Below, piece after piece: positions 60,201-64,000 of a stretch of 64,000 nucleotides of DNA. The DNA lies in NCBI GenBank assembly GCA_041391725.1, contig JAWKNL010000029.1:1-64000 (forward strand), given 5' to 3'. The DNA comes from JAGQVA01 sp041391725 (GTDB taxonomy: Bacteria; Bacteroidota; Bacteroidia; J057). The translations under genes were made by a program, and so were the position numbers. The first letter of the stretch is position 1. The number at the start of each line of letters is the position of its first letter. Below the pieces are notes generated by a model, which did no database searches, was not told where the DNA came from, and worked only from the letters and a program-made list of their open reading frames with translations.

Positions 60201-61691
60201 TCAATCCTTTAATGCTGCAAGCCCTGCAAAAGTCAACGCACCATTGAGCAGCAATGCCTCAAACCCGAAAGTATAACCCAGCGAAGGACTGATCGCCTGA
60301 ATCATGTAAGTAAGCACAGGCGCCGCGATACAGACCATCGGAACCCACCGGTCGCGCACCTTCCACTTCGTAAACAGGCCAAAGGAAAACAGCCCCAGCA
60401 AAGGCCCGTAAGTATAACCCGCGAGGCGAAACACCTCATTGATTACGGCGTCGTTGCTCATAGCTTTAAAAATCAGGATTGCCAGCAGCATGACAAGCGA
60501 AAAACCTATATGTACAGCCTGTCTGGTTCGTTTTTTCCATGCTCCGTCTTCCCGTTTTTCAAAATTGAGAATATCCACACAAAAAGAGGTTGTGAGGGCA
60601 GTGAGTGTCGAGTCGGCGCTCGAATAAGCAGCAGCGATGATACCCAGGATAAACACCACCCCTGCCACCGGCCCCAGATAGTTGAGCGACAAAAGCGGGA
60701 ATAGCTGATCCGTTTTCCTGCATATCATCTCTCCGGTGGTTGGATCTTTGATGAGCAACTGACAACTCCCGTCAAATACTTCCTTCACGATTCCGGTCTC
60801 GTTTCCATACATATACAGCAGTACTCCCAGGCTCATAAACAACAGATTAGCGATAACCAGGGTAATGGAAAACCAGAACATGTTTTTCTGCGCATCGGGA
60901 AGCGAGCGGCAGGTGAGGTTTTTTTGCATCATATCCTGATCAAGGCCGGTCATTACGATGGCGATAAAAGCACCGCTGAAAAACTGCTTGAAGAAATTAT
61001 TTGCAGGGCCCCATTCCCAGAAAAATATTTTCGAGTGAGGATTTTCTGAAATTTTACTCACCATGGCCCCCAGTCCCAGATTCAGGTCATCGGAAATGAT
61101 ATAAACCGCCAGTGCAGCACCTGCCAGAAGGAAAAAAGTCTGAAGGGTATCGGTCCATACAATGGTTTTGATGCCTCCGCGAAAAGTATAAATGTAAATC
61201 AGGGCAATCGAGAGGAAAGCGGTGAGGGCGAATGGAATATGGAAATAGTCAAAAACCGCCAGTTGTAGCACAACCACCACCAGAAAAAGGCGGAGGCTTG
61301 ACCCCACGATTCGCGACACAATAAACAACACTGCACCCGACTTATAGGTACTCAACCCAAATCGCTGGTCAAGATAACCGTAAATCGAAGTGAGGTTCAG
61401 GCGGTAATACAAAGGCAATAAGACCGTTGCGATAACAAAATACCCCAGCAGATAACCGATCACCATCTGCATATACGCCCATTGCCCCGAACCTACCGCA
61501 CCCGGCACAGAAATAAACGTAACACCAGAAAGCGATGCTCCGATCATGCCGAAGGCCACAAGATACCAGGGCGAATTGCGGTCGGCAGTAAAAAAGGTCT
61601 TTTCACCGGCATTTTTTCCCGTAAACCAGGAAATCAGAAACAATAAGCCGAAGTAGGCGAGTATAATGCCCAGGGTAAGGGTTGGATTCAT
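60201..61691 (-). CDS. Sodium:solute symporter (SSS family)
   Basis: 496 residues with about 13 membrane helices. Family signs include G-A-S-L-S-G-V-T-F-I-S-V-P-G-A near residue 50, with sodium-site Ser/Thr, T-D-T-L-Q-T-F-F-L-L-A-G near 180, A-A-A-Y-S-S-A-D-S-T-L-T-A-L in the region lining the second sodium site, and G-Y-T-Y-G-P-L-L-G. The substrate (a sugar, amino acid, sialic acid or other organic solute) is not predictable. It follows the Tudor-like-domain gene by eight bases on the same strand, so they share a transcript. Confidence 0.9.
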   Translation of the reverse strand: MNPTLTLGIILAYFGLLFLISWFTGKNAGEKTFFTADRNSPWYLVAFGMIGASLSGVTFISVPGAVGSGQWAYMQMVIGYLLGYFVIATVLLPLYYRLNLTSIYGYLDQRFGLSTYKSGAVLFIVSRIVGSSLRLFLVVVVLQLAVFDYFHIPFALTAFLSIALIYIYTFRGGIKTIVWTDTLQTFFLLAGAALAVYIISDDLNLGLGAMVSKISENPHSKIFFWEWGPANNFFKQFFSGAFIAIVMTGLDQDMMQKNLTCRSLPDAQKNMFWFSITLVIANLLFMSLGVLLYMYGNETGIVKEVFDGSCQLLIKDPTTGEMICRKTDQLFPLLSLNYLGPVAGVVFILGIIAAAYSSADSTLTALTTSFCVDILNFEKREDGAWKKRTRQAVHIGFSLVMLLAILIFKAMSNDAVINEVFRLAGYTYGPLLGLFSFGLFTKWKVRDRWVPMVCIAAPVLTYMIQAISPSLGYTFGFEALLLNGALTFAGLAALKD

Positions 61692-61699
61692 GTTGTAAT

Positions 61700-62233
61700 T
61701 TAGTCCGATTTGCTGTCCCCGACAAAATAATCGTCGCGATGGGCAAATAAAACATTAAATGAAGTCAGACTTCCGTAAACCCGGGTGATATACTGCTGAA
61801 GGTTTACCTTTTCCTCATCACTGAGATTGGGGCTTTTGTTGATATTTTGTTCCAATACCCGCATCCGGTCGCGGATCATAACGATCTTGTGGAAAAAAGT
61901 CTCGATAGGAATTTCTTTGGGTTTGAGGCTGTCATCTCCCGGTTTAAGAATCATGGTTCCGCCTTTCCATTTTGCACCGAGGTGAACAGTTTCACCGGTA
62001 TCGAGCCATTTGCGGAGGATTTGTACCAATACTTTTTCGACGTCACCGAGGCTGAGTCTTTCTTCCGGTATAGGTGCAAGCTCTACTACTTCCAGCTCTG
62101 CAAAATTTTTATCAATCGCCTTTTCGCCAAAATTGGGGAAAGCTACATTGTAGAAGGAGCGGGAGTTGTCGAGGATAATGCCGTTTCCATACTGCGGGTG
62201 GCGCACCCGTGTGCCAACAGATAATGCGTTCAT
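61700..62233 (-). CDS. Protein with an N-terminal Tudor/SH3-like domain resembling the UvrD C-terminus
   Basis: 177 residues from the ATG at 62233 (M-N-A-L-S-V-G-T-R-V-R-H). The first 50 residues, G-T-R-V-R-H-P-Q-Y-G-N-G-I-I, resemble the last module of the PcrA helicase in this window (G-I-Q-V-V-H-E-K-F-G-K-G-K-V). The rest is helical and acidic, with no motif known to me. In UvrD/PcrA that small barrel binds RNA polymerase, so this protein might bind it as well; this is inference only. It is upstream of the symporter gene, eight bases apart, and diverges from the glycosyltransferase gene. Confidence 0.6.
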   Translation of the reverse strand: MNALSVGTRVRHPQYGNGIILDNSRSFYNVAFPNFGEKAIDKNFAELEVVELAPIPEERLSLGDVEKVLVQILRKWLDTGETVHLGAKWKGGTMILKPGDDSLKPKEIPIETFFHKIVMIRDRMRVLEQNINKSPNLSDEEKVNLQQYITRVYGSLTSFNVLFAHRDDYFVGDSKSD

Positions 62234-62364
62234 CGGTTTTTGATGTAATTTGGGAAAAATTATTTCTGCCTCCAAAGGAATCTGAGGAGAAATAGCGGGA
62301 GAATGTCCGGAGAATGACAGGGTTTTTATTATGAAATGATTATCTATGCGGGTATTTTAAACAC

Positions 62365-63081
62365 ATGCGTTTGGAAAATAGGTATTCGGCTCCTGCGATC
62401 TACGTGATTATCCCTGCTTTTAATGAAGAAAAATCCATAGCCAGTGTCGTAAAGGATATACCGGGCAGTCTTGTGCGCGAAATAATCGTCGTAAGTAATG
62501 GCTCCACGGATGCTACAGAAGTAAACGCAGCCCAGGCCGGGGCTACGGTTCTGAGAGAAGACCGAAAGGGTTATGGATACGCCTGCCTGAAAGGGTTGAG
62601 TTATATTGGCGAAAAAAAAGGTACAGACCATCCTGATATTGTGGTATTTTTGGACGGAGATTATTCTGATTATCCGGAGGAAATGCCCATGTTGGTAAAT
62701 CCGGTCATAAACGAAGGATACGACATGGTCATCGGTTCGAGAGCTTTGGGAAACAGGGAAAAAGGTTCGATGATGCCGCAGCAGGTATTTGGCAACTGGC
62801 TGGCCACTACGCTGATCCGTTGGCTTTACCGGGTAAATTTTTCTGATCTCGGGCCATTTCGGGCCATTACCTGGGAAGCGCTGGAAAAAATCCGCATGGA
62901 GGATACAACTTTCGGCTGGACGGTAGAGATGCAGGTAAAAGCAGCAAAACTCAGGATGAAGTGCCTGGATGTGCCTGTCAGATACCGGAAGAGAATCGGT
63001 GTCTCCAAAGTTACCGGCACAATTAAAGGCACGATTATGGCCGGATACAAAATACTTTGGACAATTGTAAAACTACTATAG
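62365..63081 (+). CDS. Family 2 glycosyltransferase (DPM1/dolichyl-phosphate-type)
   Basis: 238 residues with a GT-A fold. It opens Y-V-I-I-P-A-F-N-E-E-K-S-I. The sugar-nucleotide metal site is in V-V-F-L-D-G-D-Y-S-D-Y, and G-S-R-A-L-G-N-R and D-L-G-P-F-R-A-I follow. The C-terminal part is amphipathic (G-T-I-M-A-G-Y-K-I-L-W-T-I). Relatives transfer a sugar to a polyprenyl phosphate or to a glycan acceptor; the substrates are unknown. The next glycosyltransferase gene starts five bases after its stop, so both work in one glycan or glycolipid pathway. Confidence 0.87.
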   Translation: MRLENRYSAPAIYVIIPAFNEEKSIASVVKDIPGSLVREIIVVSNGSTDATEVNAAQAGATVLREDRKGYGYACLKGLSYIGEKKGTDHPDIVVFLDGDYSDYPEEMPMLVNPVINEGYDMVIGSRALGNREKGSMMPQQVFGNWLATTLIRWLYRVNFSDLGPFRAITWEALEKIRMEDTTFGWTVEMQVKAAKLRMKCLDVPVRYRKRIGVSKVTGTIKGTIMAGYKILWTIVKLL

Positions 63082-63086
63082 CGACT

Positions 63087-64000
63087 GTGTTGGAGAAAGC
63101 ATTTGAATATAGCATTCTGAGCCTGTACGGTATTTCCCTAATGCTGATTATCATTTACAGTATCGGGCAATTACATCTGGTGTTTACTTTTTTGCGCAAG
63201 CGGAACCAGTTTTCTCCCGCGCCGCCGCTGGCGGGCAATGAAAACCTTCCGTTTGTCACCGTTCAACTCCCGGTTTACAACGAACTGTATGTCGTGGAGC
63301 GCCTCCTTGAGGCGGTCATGGCATTTGACTACCCGCGCGACCGCTTTGAGGTGCAGTTGCTCGACGACTCCGATGACGAGTCCTTTGAGGTGGCAGCCCG
63401 GAAGGTGGCAGAACTAAAAGCCGGCGGGCTCGACATTCAGCATATCCGCCGTCCTGACCGGATCGGGTTTAAGGCTGGAGCATTAGCTTATGGATTGCCT
63501 GTGGCCAGAGGCGAATATATTGCCATCTTCGATGCAGATTTTCTCCCGCGACCCGACTTTCTCCGCGCTACCCTTGCCAACTTTACCGATCCCAATATCG
63601 GCGTAGTGCAGGCCCGGTGGGAGCACATCAACCGAAACTACTCCATATTTACTGAGGCGCAGGCTTTCCACCTCGATGCGCACTTCACCATTGAGCAGTT
63701 TAGCCGCGACAAAGGCGGATATTATATAAATTTCAACGGCACGGCCGGTGTGTGGCGAAAAGCCTGCATTGTGGATGCCGGAGGCTGGGAGGCAGATACG
63801 CTCACAGAGGATCTCGACCTCAGTTACCGCGCTCAGATTCGCGGGTGGAAGTTTTGTTATGTGGACCAAATCGGCGCGCCGGCAGAATTGCCGGCGGAGA
63901 TGGGCGCCATCAAATCACAGCAATATCGCTGGATGAAAGGCGGCGCGAAGTCGCCCGCAAAATGCTGGGAAGGCTTTGGGCTTCAGATGCTTCCCTGATA
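63087..64000 (+). CDS. Membrane-bound family 2 glycosyltransferase (cellulose synthase-like), frameshifted and 3' partial
   Basis: Reads from the GTG at 63087 (V-L-E-K-A-F-E-Y). An N-terminal membrane helix (I-S-L-M-L-I-I-I-Y-S) is followed by the catalytic domain: Q-L-P-V-Y-N-E, L-D-D-S-D-D, I-F-D-A-D-F-L-P-R, the T-E-D-L-D-L base motif and Q-Q-Y-R-W. Up to G-G-A at 63945-63947 the frame is normal. It then reads K-S-P-A-K-C and stops at 63996. The frame starting at 63947 (E-V-A-R-K-M-L-G-R-L-W-A) continues as family members do and is open to the edge. One missing G near 63947 explains it. The remaining membrane helices lie beyond the window. Confidence 0.82.

Noticed and set aside
1..64000. 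CRISPR arrays, insertion sequences, prophage or integrase genes
   Set aside because: No spaced direct repeats, transposase, terminal inverted repeats or integrase-like proteins were seen anywhere in the window.

Overview
This 64 kb window comes from a bacterium of the phylum Bacteroidota, at roughly 48% GC by eye. The evidence is consistent across the window. It has a PorP/SprF-type outer-membrane protein beside a GldJ/GldK-type lipoprotein, a type IX secretion C-terminal signal, an HmuY/TonB-receptor locus, the DUF4290-murA pair, a BatE-like protein, and promoters of the Bacteroidota form (TTTG, about 19-20 nt, TAnnTTTG). Shine-Dalgarno sequences are mostly absent. The mixture of fused IcmF, planctomycete-type DUF1553/DUF1501 proteins and PorP-GldJ suggests an environmental lineage such as Saprospiria or a neighbour. 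That placement is inference; no rRNA gene is present to settle it.

Layout. 1-9.2 kb: a flavin/iron-sulfur oxidase (5' cut by the window), fused acyl-CoA mutase IcmF, a two-domain VOC protein, a BASS transporter and a PlsC-type acyltransferase. 9.2-12 kb: PAS-GAF histidine kinase and ruvB. 12-20 kb: a translationally coupled surface lipoprotein/DUF5723 barrel pair, a fructosamine-kinase-like protein, a frameshifted lipoprotein gene, a hexapeptide acyltransferase and two tandem paralogous exported proteins. 20-28 kb: TonB, a YbhN-type membrane protein with a terminator in its leader, guaB, a PspA operon with a shortened PspA-like partner, fbp, a BatE-like protein, and tRNA-Lys plus tRNA-Leu. 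28-35 kb: GldJ/K-like and PorP/SprF genes, the serine dehydratase beta subunit, and a TolC-adaptor pair. 35-44 kb: pcrA, DUF4290-murA, a thioredoxin-like protein, grpE-dnaJ and an IGHMBP2-type helicase. 44-54 kb: a sigma-54 activator without a DNA-binding domain facing an Hpt protein, then lpxK, DUF1501, DUF1553, an SDR and mltG on the minus strand, then a Nudix protein and a DUF433/DUF5615 toxin-antitoxin pair. 54.7-60.2 kb: a heme/iron uptake locus. 60.2-64 kb: a sodium:solute symporter, a Tudor-like-domain protein and two family 2 glycosyltransferases; the second has a frameshift and runs off the end.

The most distinctive unit is the uptake locus at 54.7-60.2 kb. A TonB-dependent receptor with heme-receptor FRAP/NPxL boxes is flanked by two HmuY-family proteins. 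One is a lipoprotein; the other carries a type IX secretion C-terminal signal. A PchR-like AraC regulator diverges from the locus, and two palindromes lie in the shared promoter region. The TonB energiser at 19.9 kb and the PorP/GldJ-like genes at 29-31 kb supply related energising and secretion functions.

Other notable points are a predicted fosfomycin-insensitive MurA (Asp in place of Cys), an IcmF with one mixed active-site position, the HTH-less sigma-54 activator plus Hpt, the terminator directly upstream of the ybhN-like start codon, and two single-G frameshifts that could be assembly errors or real mutations.
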